Shown here: positions 7,358 to 13,025 of the stretch, piece after piece
How the letters are laid out: every line of letters starts with the position of its first letter
Position numbering within the stretch: the stretch's first letter is position 1
DNA from: an uncultured Selenomonadales bacterium
Lineage (GTDB): Bacteria > Bacillota > Negativicutes > Selenomonadales > Selenomonadaceae
Assembly: GCA_937915725.1 (NCBI GenBank)
Contig: CALGGV010000171.1
Span: forward strand, 1 to 13,646
DNA: 13,646 nt
Direction: 5' to 3'
Notes under the pieces: generated by a model
Databases searched by the model: none
Told to the model about the DNA's origin: nothing
What the model saw: only the letters and a program-made list of their open reading frames with translations
Position numbers and translations under genes: made by a program

Positions 7358-8032
7358 ATGAAACTTGTAATAGTTGAAGATGATATAATGGTTGCTGCGA
7401 TTAACAGGGAATTTGCACTAAAAACGCCGGAATTAAATATAGTGGCAACATTTTATAACGGGCGGGAGGCGTTGGACTTCCTCTCAAAAAATTCAATAGA
7501 TTTACTTTTGCTTGATATTTACATGTCGGGCTATACCGGCTTGGAACTTTTGAAAGAATTGCGCCAACAAGGTAATATGACTGACGCAATAATAATTTCG
7601 GCAGCAAATGACGCGGAGCATATTGACGAGGCGTTTCATTTGGGGATTATCGATTATTTAATAAAGCCGTTCACTTACAGCAGATTTCATGACGCCGTGC
7701 AAAAATTTTTGTTGCGCCGTTCACTGCAACTCAAAGGTACTTACACTCAACATGACATTGATAAAATTTTGGAGACTTCCTCCGATTCTTTTTGCGTTTT
7801 AAAAAAAGGACTCCAACAACAAACGCTTGATAAAATTTGGGAATGCCTTATGGCTGAAAAAAATCACGGGCAATTTTTAACAAGTGAAAAAATTTCCGAA
7901 GAAACTAATTTTTCAAAAATGACAATTCGCCGCTATATGAATTATCTGATTGAAGAAAAAAAAGCCGTCAGCAGAATAAATTATTCTACCGGCGGTCGTC
8001 CTTCAATCGAATATGCTGTTGTAGATAATTAA
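7358..8032 (+). CDS. CitB/DcuR-like response regulator
   Basis: This is a two-domain transcriptional regulator of 224 aa. The receiver domain at about 1-120 has the acidic pair Asp8/Asp9, phosphoacceptor Asp53 in LLLLDIYMSG, Ser81 and Lys103 in LIKPF. The C-terminal part has a helix-turn-helix pattern with TIRRYMNYL (about 189-197) and GGRPSIEY (about 212-219), as in the CitB/DcuR group. I start at ATG 7358, with AAAGGAGA 7 nt upstream. An upstream TTG at 7304 would add residues that are only translated heptamer repeat. CitB-group regulators usually pair with CitA/DcuS-type kinases; here the neighbour is a hybrid HPt kinase, which could phosphorylate it through His769. Targets are unknown; autoregulation of the operon is a reasonable guess only. 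Confidence 0.9.
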   Translation: MKLVIVEDDIMVAAINREFALKTPELNIVATFYNGREALDFLSKNSIDLLLLDIYMSGYTGLELLKELRQQGNMTDAIIISAANDAEHIDEAFHLGIIDYLIKPFTYSRFHDAVQKFLLRRSLQLKGTYTQHDIDKILETSSDSFCVLKKGLQQQTLDKIWECLMAEKNHGQFLTSEKISEETNFSKMTIRRYMNYLIEEKKAVSRINYSTGGRPSIEYAVVDN

Positions 8033-8041
8033 AAAATTTAC

Positions 8042-8067
8042 GGTTGCCGAATGTGCAACCTTTTTTT
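8042..8067 (+). terminator. Terminator between the response regulator and gyrA, possibly bidirectional
   Basis: GGTTGC/GCAACC form a 6-bp stem with a 7-nt loop, followed by seven T on the + strand, 9 nt after the regulator stop. On the minus strand the same stem is followed after about five bases by a run of T, so it may also end gyrA transcription. Confidence 0.85.
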
Positions 8068-8077
8068 GTGGAAAAAA

Positions 8078-10561
8078 TTAATTTTGATTTTCTAAAGTTT
8101 CATCTTCAGCCTTTAAATCTTCAGCCTTTGAACTTACGGTTGCAAACGCGGCAATTTTATCATTGTCCTTAGTTTTCATTAAAATAACGCCCTGTGACAT
8201 TCGGCTCCTAATCGAAATATCAGAAATATCCGTGCGAATGACAAGCCCTTCATTTGAAATCAGCAAAATTTCTTGATTCGGCTGAACAACTTTTATACCT
8301 ACGATTTTTCCGGTTTTTTCTGTAACTTTCATATTGTTAATTCCGTGTCCGCCGCGACTTTGCGGGCGATAATCTTCAGTAGGTGTACGTTTGCCGAATC
8401 CGTTTTCAGTAACAGTTAAAAGAGCAGAATCTTTTTTTAATTTGTCCATTCCAACAACATAATCGCCCTTTTTGAGTCTGATTCCAATAATTCCTCTGGT
8501 ATTTCTTGAAAGGGCGCGCACTTCCTCTTCAGCAAAAACAATCGTCTTTCCCTCTGCCGTGCCCAAAACTATATAGCGTTCGCCTTCTGTAAATTTGACG
8601 CCAATTAATTCATCGTCCCTTGAAAGTTTAATCGCAATGACGCCGCGTTTTGTCATTGAATTAAATTCTGATAACTGAGTTTTTTTGACGATACCTTTTT
8701 TGGTTGCCATAAAAAGATAGCGCGTGGGGTCGTAGTCACGGACTTTAATTAACGCGGTAATTCGTTCATTATCTTCAAGCGGGACTAAGCTGCTGATATG
8801 AACGCCTTTAGCCGTTCGGCTTGATTCAACAACATTGTAAGCTTTAAGCGGAAAAACTTTACCGGTATTTGTGAAAAACAAAATAGTTTGATGATTAGTT
8901 GTAACTAAAATATGTTCGACAACGTCTTCAGCCTTTGTACTCATTCCGGTAATTCCAACTCCGCCGCGTCTTTGATTTTTGTAAGTATTCAAGCCGATTC
9001 TTTTTACGTATCCGCCGCGCGTCAAAGTTACAACAATATTTTCATCGTGGATTAAATCTTCTTTTGAAAATTTTTTTGTTGGTCTGTCGGAAATAATTTC
9101 AGTGCGGCGTTTATCGCCGTATTTTTCTTTTACGGCGGTTAATTCGGTTTTAATAATTTCCAAAATTTTATTTTCGTCGCCGAGAATTTCTGTAAGTTTT
9201 TCAATTTGCAAAAGAATTTCTTTGTATTCGTTGTCGATTTTTTGACGTTCAAGCCCGGTTAATTTTTGAAGGCGTAAATCTAAAATTGCCTGCGCTTGAA
9301 TTTCGGTAAACTCAAAATTTTTTACTAAATCTGTTTTTGCGTCATTAACATTAGGACTTTGACGAATTGTAGAAATGACGGCGTCAAGATTTTCAATCGC
9401 CTTTGTTAAACCTTCCAAAATATGAGCGCGGCTTTTCGCCTTTTCTAAATCGTAACGAGTGCGGCGCGTGATAATTTCTTTTTGGTGTTTAATGTAGCAT
9501 TTCAGAATTTGTTTCAAATTTAAAACTTGCGGGGATCCGTCAACAAGTGCCAAAAGTATAACGCCAAAAGTTTCTTGCATCTGTGTATGTTTGAAAAGCA
9601 GATTTAAAACAATTTGTGGATTAATATCGCGGCGTAAATCAATAACAATTCGCATGCCGTCGCGGTCTGATTCATCGCGCAGATCTGTTATCCCTTCGAT
9701 AGTTTTTTCACGCACTAAATCAGCGATTTTTTCAATCAGCCGCGCCTTGTTGACTTGATAGGGTAATTCTGTAACAATAATTCTGGGCTTGCCGTTGGGG
9801 CGCGTTTCAGTTTCAGTTCTTGCGCGCATTAAAATAGAGCCGCGCCCGCTTGTATAGGCGGCGTAAATTCCATTTTCGCCCATAATTAAGCCGGCAGTTG
9901 GAAAATCCGGACCTTTTATGACTTCCATTAATTCTTCAAATTCTGCGTCCGGATTATCGATCATCATCAAGGTTGCGTCGATAACTTCGCCTAAATTGTG
10001 TGGTGGAATATTTGTAGCCATTCCAACTGCAATTCCTGAAGTTCCATTAACTAAAAGTTGCGGAAATTTTGCCGGTAAAATTGAAGGCTCCTGCAAAGAT
10101 TCATCATAATTCGGTACAAAGTCAACAGTTTCTTTGTCAATATCCTGCAACATCAGTTCAGAAATTTTTGACATACGAACTTCAGTATAACGCATAGCGG
10201 CGGCGGGGTCGCCGTCAACTGAGCCAAAATTCCCGTGCCCGTCTGCAAGTTGGTAACGCATTGAAAAATCTTGCGCCATTCTTACAATAGCATCATAAAC
10301 TGAAGTATCGCCGTGCGGGTGGTATTTACCCAAAACTTCACCGACGATACGTGCGGATTTTTTGTAAGGCTTAGTTGAAGTCATTCCCGCCTCTTGCATT
10401 GCGTACAAAATACGCCGGTGTACAGGTTTTAAGCCGTCCCTAACGTCAGGAATTGCGCGTGAAACTATTACCGACATTGCGTAATCGATATATGAAAATT
10501 TCATTTCGTGTTCAAGATTTACCGGCACTATATTGCCGTGCATATATTCAAAGTCTTCCAA
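8078..10561 (-). CDS. gyrA: DNA gyrase subunit A
   Basis: GyrA is the breakage-reunion subunit of the A2B2 gyrase that introduces negative supercoils. The winged-helix region has RAIPDVRDGLKPVHRRILY and YHPHGD; the catalytic tyrosine is Tyr125 in AAAMRYTE. The C-terminal beta-pinwheel carries a GyrA box, QRRGGVG from Gln530, which distinguishes it from ParC. Length is 827 aa, normal for GyrA. The start is TTG at 10561 with AGGTG 5 nt before it; the next Met (residue 7) would sit too far from that site. In the quinolone region, Thr86, Ser87 and Asp90 correspond to E. coli Ser83, Ala84 and Asp87; Thr at the first position is wild type in several bacteria. The gene is alone on this strand and convergent with the response-regulator operon; gyrB is not in the window. 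Confidence 0.97.
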   Translation of the reverse strand: MEDFEYMHGNIVPVNLEHEMKFSYIDYAMSVIVSRAIPDVRDGLKPVHRRILYAMQEAGMTSTKPYKKSARIVGEVLGKYHPHGDTSVYDAIVRMAQDFSMRYQLADGHGNFGSVDGDPAAAMRYTEVRMSKISELMLQDIDKETVDFVPNYDESLQEPSILPAKFPQLLVNGTSGIAVGMATNIPPHNLGEVIDATLMMIDNPDAEFEELMEVIKGPDFPTAGLIMGENGIYAAYTSGRGSILMRARTETETRPNGKPRIIVTELPYQVNKARLIEKIADLVREKTIEGITDLRDESDRDGMRIVIDLRRDINPQIVLNLLFKHTQMQETFGVILLALVDGSPQVLNLKQILKCYIKHQKEIITRRTRYDLEKAKSRAHILEGLTKAIENLDAVISTIRQSPNVNDAKTDLVKNFEFTEIQAQAILDLRLQKLTGLERQKIDNEYKEILLQIEKLTEILGDENKILEIIKTELTAVKEKYGDKRRTEIISDRPTKKFSKEDLIHDENIVVTLTRGGYVKRIGLNTYKNQRRGGVGITGMSTKAEDVVEHILVTTNHQTILFFTNTGKVFPLKAYNVVESSRTAKGVHISSLVPLEDNERITALIKVRDYDPTRYLFMATKKGIVKKTQLSEFNSMTKRGVIAIKLSRDDELIGVKFTEGERYIVLGTAEGKTIVFAEEEVRALSRNTRGIIGIRLKKGDYVVGMDKLKKDSALLTVTENGFGKRTPTEDYRPQSRGGHGINNMKVTEKTGKIVGIKVVQPNQEILLISNEGLVIRTDISDISIRSRMSQGVILMKTKDNDKIAAFATVSSKAEDLKAEDETLENQN

Positions 10562-10595
10562 ACTCTCACCTCATTTTATTTTTGCAAACGCGGCA

Positions 10596-10624
10596 ATTAT
10601 AACATTTGACGCCGAAAAAGTCTA
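10596..10624 (-). promoter_or_regulatory. gyrA promoter
   Basis: On the minus strand TAGACT, 17 bases and TATAAT occur, with an extended -10 (TG-T just before TATAAT). The predicted transcription start near 10589 gives a leader of about 28 nt carrying the AGGTG ribosome binding site. The -35 matches 4 of 6 consensus bases. Confidence 0.8.
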
Positions 10625-10630
10625 CAATTT

Positions 10631-10721
10631 AGGCAAAAGGCAGGAGGCAAGAGGCAGGAGGCAGGAGGCAGGAGGCAAAAGGCATTAGGCAGGAGGCAGG
10701 AGGCAAGAGGTAGTAGGGAAA
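10631..10721 (+). repeat. Heptamer tandem array A (AGGCRNN)
   Basis: Twelve head-to-tail 7-bp units run from 10631 to 10714 with a thirteenth degenerate unit (AGGGAAA) at 10715-10721. All begin AGG; ten of the first eleven are AGGCAGG, AGGCAAA or AGGCAAG, with one AGGCATT, and the twelfth is AGGTAGT. Period is exact with no indels. Purine-rich strand is +. It lies between the gyrA promoter and the promoter of the 100-aa gene. No spacers, so it is not a CRISPR. Confidence 0.93.
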
Positions 10722-10733
10722 ATTTTTTATTTG

Positions 10734-10742
10734 TGGTAAAAT
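10734..10742 (+). promoter_or_regulatory. Extended -10 promoter of the 100-aa gene
   Basis: TGG-TAAAAT forms an extended -10 element. No convincing -35 is present at 17 bp, where the end of array A lies. The predicted start near 10749 would leave a leader of under 20 nt that begins almost at the AAGGAG ribosome binding site. Confidence 0.5.
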
Positions 10743-10765
10743 AAGTTTGAAAGGAGAATGAAAAA

Positions 10766-11068
10766 ATGAACAGTCAAGAAATAGCAGAATTAGCAATGTG
10801 GACGGCGCGGGCAATTTATGACGCCTTTAAAGCTGAAGGTGTGAATTTACCGGCAGCCGACGAAAATTTAATTGCAACTTTTGTACAGCGAATGCTTGAA
10901 GATTGGCAACGCGGCTTTGTTATCGATGAAAAACATATGCTCCAACTTACCAAAGAATTTGAAAAAAATAGTAAGAAATTATCGCCGGAAGTTATGCACG
11001 TGCTTAGAGTTTTTGTTGAAAAATTTCCGGAATTTGTGGCAGAAAATACCAACGCCGTAAAAGTTTAA
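10766..11068 (+). CDS. Hypothetical 100-aa helical protein flanked by heptamer arrays
   Basis: I do not recognise this protein. ATG 10766 has AAAGGAG about 9 nt upstream, and codon use resembles the neighbouring genes, so it is likely real. The sequence is soluble, mostly helical by composition and acidic overall. It has an N-terminal MNSQEIAELAMWTARAIYDA segment, a middle VQRMLEDWQRGFVI, and a C-terminal VLRVFVEKFPEFVAEN. There are no cysteines, signal peptide or membrane segment. It appears monocistronic, divergent from gyrA. Array A lies 44 bp upstream and array B 14 bp downstream, in opposite orientations. No terminator other than array B separates it from the decarboxylase. No function is assigned. 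Confidence 0.78.
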   Translation: MNSQEIAELAMWTARAIYDAFKAEGVNLPAADENLIATFVQRMLEDWQRGFVIDEKHMLQLTKEFEKNSKKLSPEVMHVLRVFVEKFPEFVAENTNAVKV

Positions 11069-11082
11069 TCTTCGCACAATTT

Positions 11083-11180
11083 AATCCTTAGTCCTTAGTC
11101 CTTAATCCTTAGTCCTTAATCCTTAATCCTTAGTCCTTAATCCTTAGTCTTTAGTCCTTAATCCCTATTCCCTAATTCCT
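11083..11180 (+). repeat. Heptamer tandem array B (ARTCCTT)
   Basis: Fourteen head-to-tail 7-bp units fill 98 bp with no indels. The first eleven are AATCCTT or AGTCCTT apart from one AGTCTTT; the last three drift (AATCCCT, ATTCCCT, AATTCCT). Read on the minus strand the units are AAGGATT/AAGGACT, so they share the AGG-N4 form of array A but with the purine strand reversed. It fills the gap between the 100-aa gene and the decarboxylase promoter. No lysine riboswitch fold is visible here. Confidence 0.93.
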
Positions 11181-11196
11181 ATTTTTCAGATATAAT
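11168..11196 (+). promoter_or_regulatory. Probable promoter of the decarboxylase gene
   Basis: A perfect TATAAT lies at 11191-11196. At 17 bp upstream is TTCCCT (11168-11173), a 3-of-6 match to a -35 that is itself part of the last units of array B. The predicted start is near 11203, about 30 nt before the ATG. Confidence 0.6.
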
Positions 11197-11233
11197 ATTT
11201 ATGTTATAAAAATTTTGTAAGGTGATATGATTA

Positions 11234-12472
11234 ATGAAAAATTTTCCTCTTGATGAAAAAACTCTGCGCGAAGTTATAAAAAAATATCCTACGCCCTTTC
11301 ATTTGTACGACGAAAAAAAAATTCGTGAAAATTTCCGCCGCTTGCGTGAAACTTTTTCATGGGCACCGGAATTTAGGGAATATTTCGCAGTCAAGGCTTT
11401 ACCTAATCCGCACATTGTAAAAATTTTGGCAGACGACGGCGCGGGTACAGATTGCAGTTCACTTGCCGAATTAATGATTAGCGAAATGGCAAATGTTACC
11501 GGAGAAAAAATTATGTTGACTTCCAATGATACGCCCGCTGAAGAATTTCAAAAGGCAATTTCACTCGGCGCAATTATTAATCTTGACGATATAACGCATA
11601 TTGAATATTTGGAAAAAAACGCCGGCTTGCCAAAAATTTTATCGTTTCGTTACAATCCCGCAGATATTATGAACAGCGGCAACGATATTATCGGCAGACC
11701 TGCTGAGGCAAAATACGGCTTGACGCGCCAACAAATTTTTGACGCCTATAAAATTTCTAAAAACAAAGGCGTTAAATGTTTTGGACTTCATACAATGATT
11801 GCCTCAAATGAACGTGAAACTGAAACTTTTTTGTACACGGCGCAAATTATGTTTGAACTTGCCGCAGAAATTAAAAATCAGCTTGGAATTAATTTGGAAT
11901 TTGTAAATTTGGGCGGCGGGTTCGGTATTCCCTATCGCCCGGAAGAAAAACCCGTTGATTACAAGGCTATTGGCGCGGGGATTTTTGAACTTTACAAAAA
12001 AATTCTTGTACCAAACGGGCTTGAAAAAATTCGTATTGCAACTGAAAGCGGGCGTGCAATTACCGGCGACGCGGGCTGGCTTGTTTCAACCGTCATTCAC
12101 GAAAAAAACACTTACAAAAATTATATCGGCTTAGATTCTTGTATGGCAAATTTGATGCGCCCTGCACTTTACGGCGCGTATCATCATATTACAATTTTGG
12201 GCAAAGAAAATTTAGACTGCGATAAAATTTACGACGTTACCGGCTCCCTTTGTGAAAATAATGATAAATTTGCTATTAATCGCAAGCTGCCGAAAATTGA
12301 CATTGGCGATATTTTGATAATTCACGATACAGGTGCGCACGGACACGCAATGGGATTTAATTATAATGGAAAATTGCGAAGTGCTGAATTACTCTTGCGT
12401 GAAAGTGGCGAAATTGAATTAATTCGTCGCGCAGAAACTTTGGAAGATTATTTTGCAACACTGAAGTTTTAA
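11234..12472 (+). CDS. lysA: PLP-dependent decarboxylase, probable diaminopimelate decarboxylase
   Basis: This belongs to the alanine-racemase-fold (type III) PLP decarboxylases. The most likely reaction is meso-diaminopimelate to L-lysine plus CO2. The N-terminal TIM barrel has FAVKALPNP with PLP-binding Lys54, GLHTMI with His186 and NLGGGFGIPY (Gly227-229) for the phosphate. ESGRAITGDAG (271-281) and the C-terminal SLCENNDKF with Cys340 supply the interface active site. Length is 412 aa, within the DapDC range. ATG 11234 has AAGGTG about 9 nt upstream. A related substrate (carboxynorspermidine, ornithine or arginine) cannot be fully excluded, since the CENNDKF segment differs from the common CES-x-D form. 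It has its own promoter at the end of array B and a terminator immediately after, so it is probably transcribed alone. Confidence 0.8.
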   Translation: MKNFPLDEKTLREVIKKYPTPFHLYDEKKIRENFRRLRETFSWAPEFREYFAVKALPNPHIVKILADDGAGTDCSSLAELMISEMANVTGEKIMLTSNDTPAEEFQKAISLGAIINLDDITHIEYLEKNAGLPKILSFRYNPADIMNSGNDIIGRPAEAKYGLTRQQIFDAYKISKNKGVKCFGLHTMIASNERETETFLYTAQIMFELAAEIKNQLGINLEFVNLGGGFGIPYRPEEKPVDYKAIGAGIFELYKKILVPNGLEKIRIATESGRAITGDAGWLVSTVIHEKNTYKNYIGLDSCMANLMRPALYGAYHHITILGKENLDCDKIYDVTGSLCENNDKFAINRKLPKIDIGDILIIHDTGAHGHAMGFNYNGKLRSAELLLRESGEIELIRRAETLEDYFATLKF

Positions 12473-12482
12473 ATATGTAAAA

Positions 12483-12511
12483 TTGATAAAAAAAATCCCC
12501 CGTGCTATAAT
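12483..12511 (+). promoter_or_regulatory. Strong sigma-70/A-type promoter of the small membrane protein gene, overlapping the lysA terminator
   Basis: TTGATA, 17 bases, TATAAT, with TGC forming an extended -10: 5 of 6 and 6 of 6 consensus. The -10 lies in the loop and inner stem of the lysA terminator. Transcription should start near 12518, just before the GGGGG ribosome binding site. Confidence 0.87.
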
Positions 12512-12529
12512 TAAGCAAAGGGGGTTTTT
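12497..12529 (+). terminator. lysA terminator hairpin containing the next gene's -10 and ribosome binding site
   Basis: CCCCC (12497-12501) pairs with GGGGG (12520-12524), with an inner TGCT/AGCA stem and a 7-nt loop, followed by five T. The hairpin begins 24 nt after the lysA stop. The GGGGG arm is also the Shine-Dalgarno of the gene starting at 12533. Confidence 0.82.
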
Positions 12530-12532
12530 AAA

Positions 12533-12862
12533 ATGACTGAAAACAATTTAGAAAATCGCGTTAATCATCTTGAAACAAAATTTGAAGTATTCGTACAAGA
12601 AATGCACGATTTTAAAGACGAAATGCGTGATTTTAGAAAAGAAATGCGCGACCGTGATAATCAACGCGCCGCCGAAATTTCCGAACTCCGCCAAAAACAA
12701 GAAACGGATATGAGAGAAATTCGCTCAAGTATCGAAAAAGTAAACGATAAAATCGACGGAATGGAAAAACACGTCCGCAATTTAACGACCACTGCGATAA
12801 TTGGAATTGGCGCAATGGCTATTTTGGTTGTAGGTTTTGTAATTTCAATCGCCCTAAAATAG
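12533..12862 (+). CDS. Small coiled-coil protein with a C-terminal membrane anchor
   Basis: The 109-aa protein has a long, highly charged coiled-coil region (about 5-83) rich in Glu, Lys, Arg and Asp, with a short repeated pattern around residues 24-40 (EMHDFKDEMRDFRKEM). A single hydrophobic segment at about 88-108 ends in Lys, so it looks tail-anchored with the coil in the cytoplasm, N-in. The layout resembles XhlA-type phage hemolysin-associated proteins, but no phage genes are nearby and I do not claim that identity. ATG 12533 has GGGGG 8 nt upstream. Its promoter is embedded in the preceding terminator and its own terminator follows, so it is a single-gene unit with a very short leader. 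Function unknown. Confidence 0.85.
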   Translation: MTENNLENRVNHLETKFEVFVQEMHDFKDEMRDFRKEMRDRDNQRAAEISELRQKQETDMREIRSSIEKVNDKIDGMEKHVRNLTTTAIIGIGAMAILVVGFVISIALK

Positions 12863-12887
12863 GTTCAATTCAAAAAAACAATTTCTC

Positions 12888-12917
12888 AAAGCTCCGCCCG
12901 CAAAACGGGGCTTTTTT
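12888..12917 (+). terminator. Terminator of the small membrane protein gene
   Basis: AAAGCTCCG pairs with CGGGGCTTT (9 bp, one G-U) around a 9-nt loop, ending in a six-T run. An alternative inner CCCG/CGGG stem is possible. Confidence 0.85.
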
Positions 12918-12920
12918 CAT

Positions 12921-12955
12921 TTGCAAAATATATCATACCAATTAGAATTTTGCAA
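12921..12955. repeat. 9-bp inverted repeat between the converging terminators
   Basis: TTGCAAAAT (12921-12929) and ATTTTGCAA (12947-12955) are exact complements around a 17-nt spacer. There is no T-run and no gene start nearby. It could be a protein-binding site or chance in AT-rich DNA. Confidence 0.6.
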
Positions 12956-12961
12956 GTTAAT

Positions 12962-12992
12962 AAAAAAAACCGTCGCACAGCTTGCACGGCGG
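12962..12992 (-). terminator. Terminator of the EF-G-like gene, possibly bidirectional
   Basis: On the minus strand CCGCCGTGC and GTGCGACGG form a 9-position stem with one mismatch and two G-U pairs, a 5-nt loop and then eight T. It lies 33 nt after the EF-G stop. On the + strand a T-rich tract also follows. Confidence 0.8.
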
Positions 12993-13005
12993 CTTTTAAT
13001 TTTTT

Positions 13006-13025
13006 TATCCTTAAATCCCTATTCC
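13006..13025 (-). repeat. Heptamer remnant of array-B type
   Basis: The stretch before the EF-G stop reads TATCCTTAAATCCCTATTCC on the + strand, closely matching the degenerate end of array B (11157-11172) with one inserted A. Purine strand is minus. It runs up to the TAA stop of the EF-G-like gene. Confidence 0.6.

Noticed and set aside
10298..10312. Thr86 in GyrA as an acquired quinolone-resistance change
   Set aside because: Thr at this position is wild type in several bacteria such as Pseudomonas aeruginosa, and Asp90 is intact; no resistance can be inferred.
8078..10561. ParC (topoisomerase IV subunit A) instead of GyrA
   Set aside because: The QRRGGVG GyrA box and full-length C-terminal domain identify GyrA.
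10629..10814. Minus-strand 61-aa ORF rich in PASCLLP repeats
   Set aside because: It is only array A read as protein; a 7-bp array gives open repetitive frames by chance, and there is no ribosome binding site.
10631..11180. CRISPR array
   Set aside because: Units are 7 bp and contiguous, with no spacers and no cas genes.
11069..11233. Lysine riboswitch ahead of lysA
   Set aside because: The interval is filled by heptamer array B and a promoter; the leader is about 30 nt, too short for an L-box.
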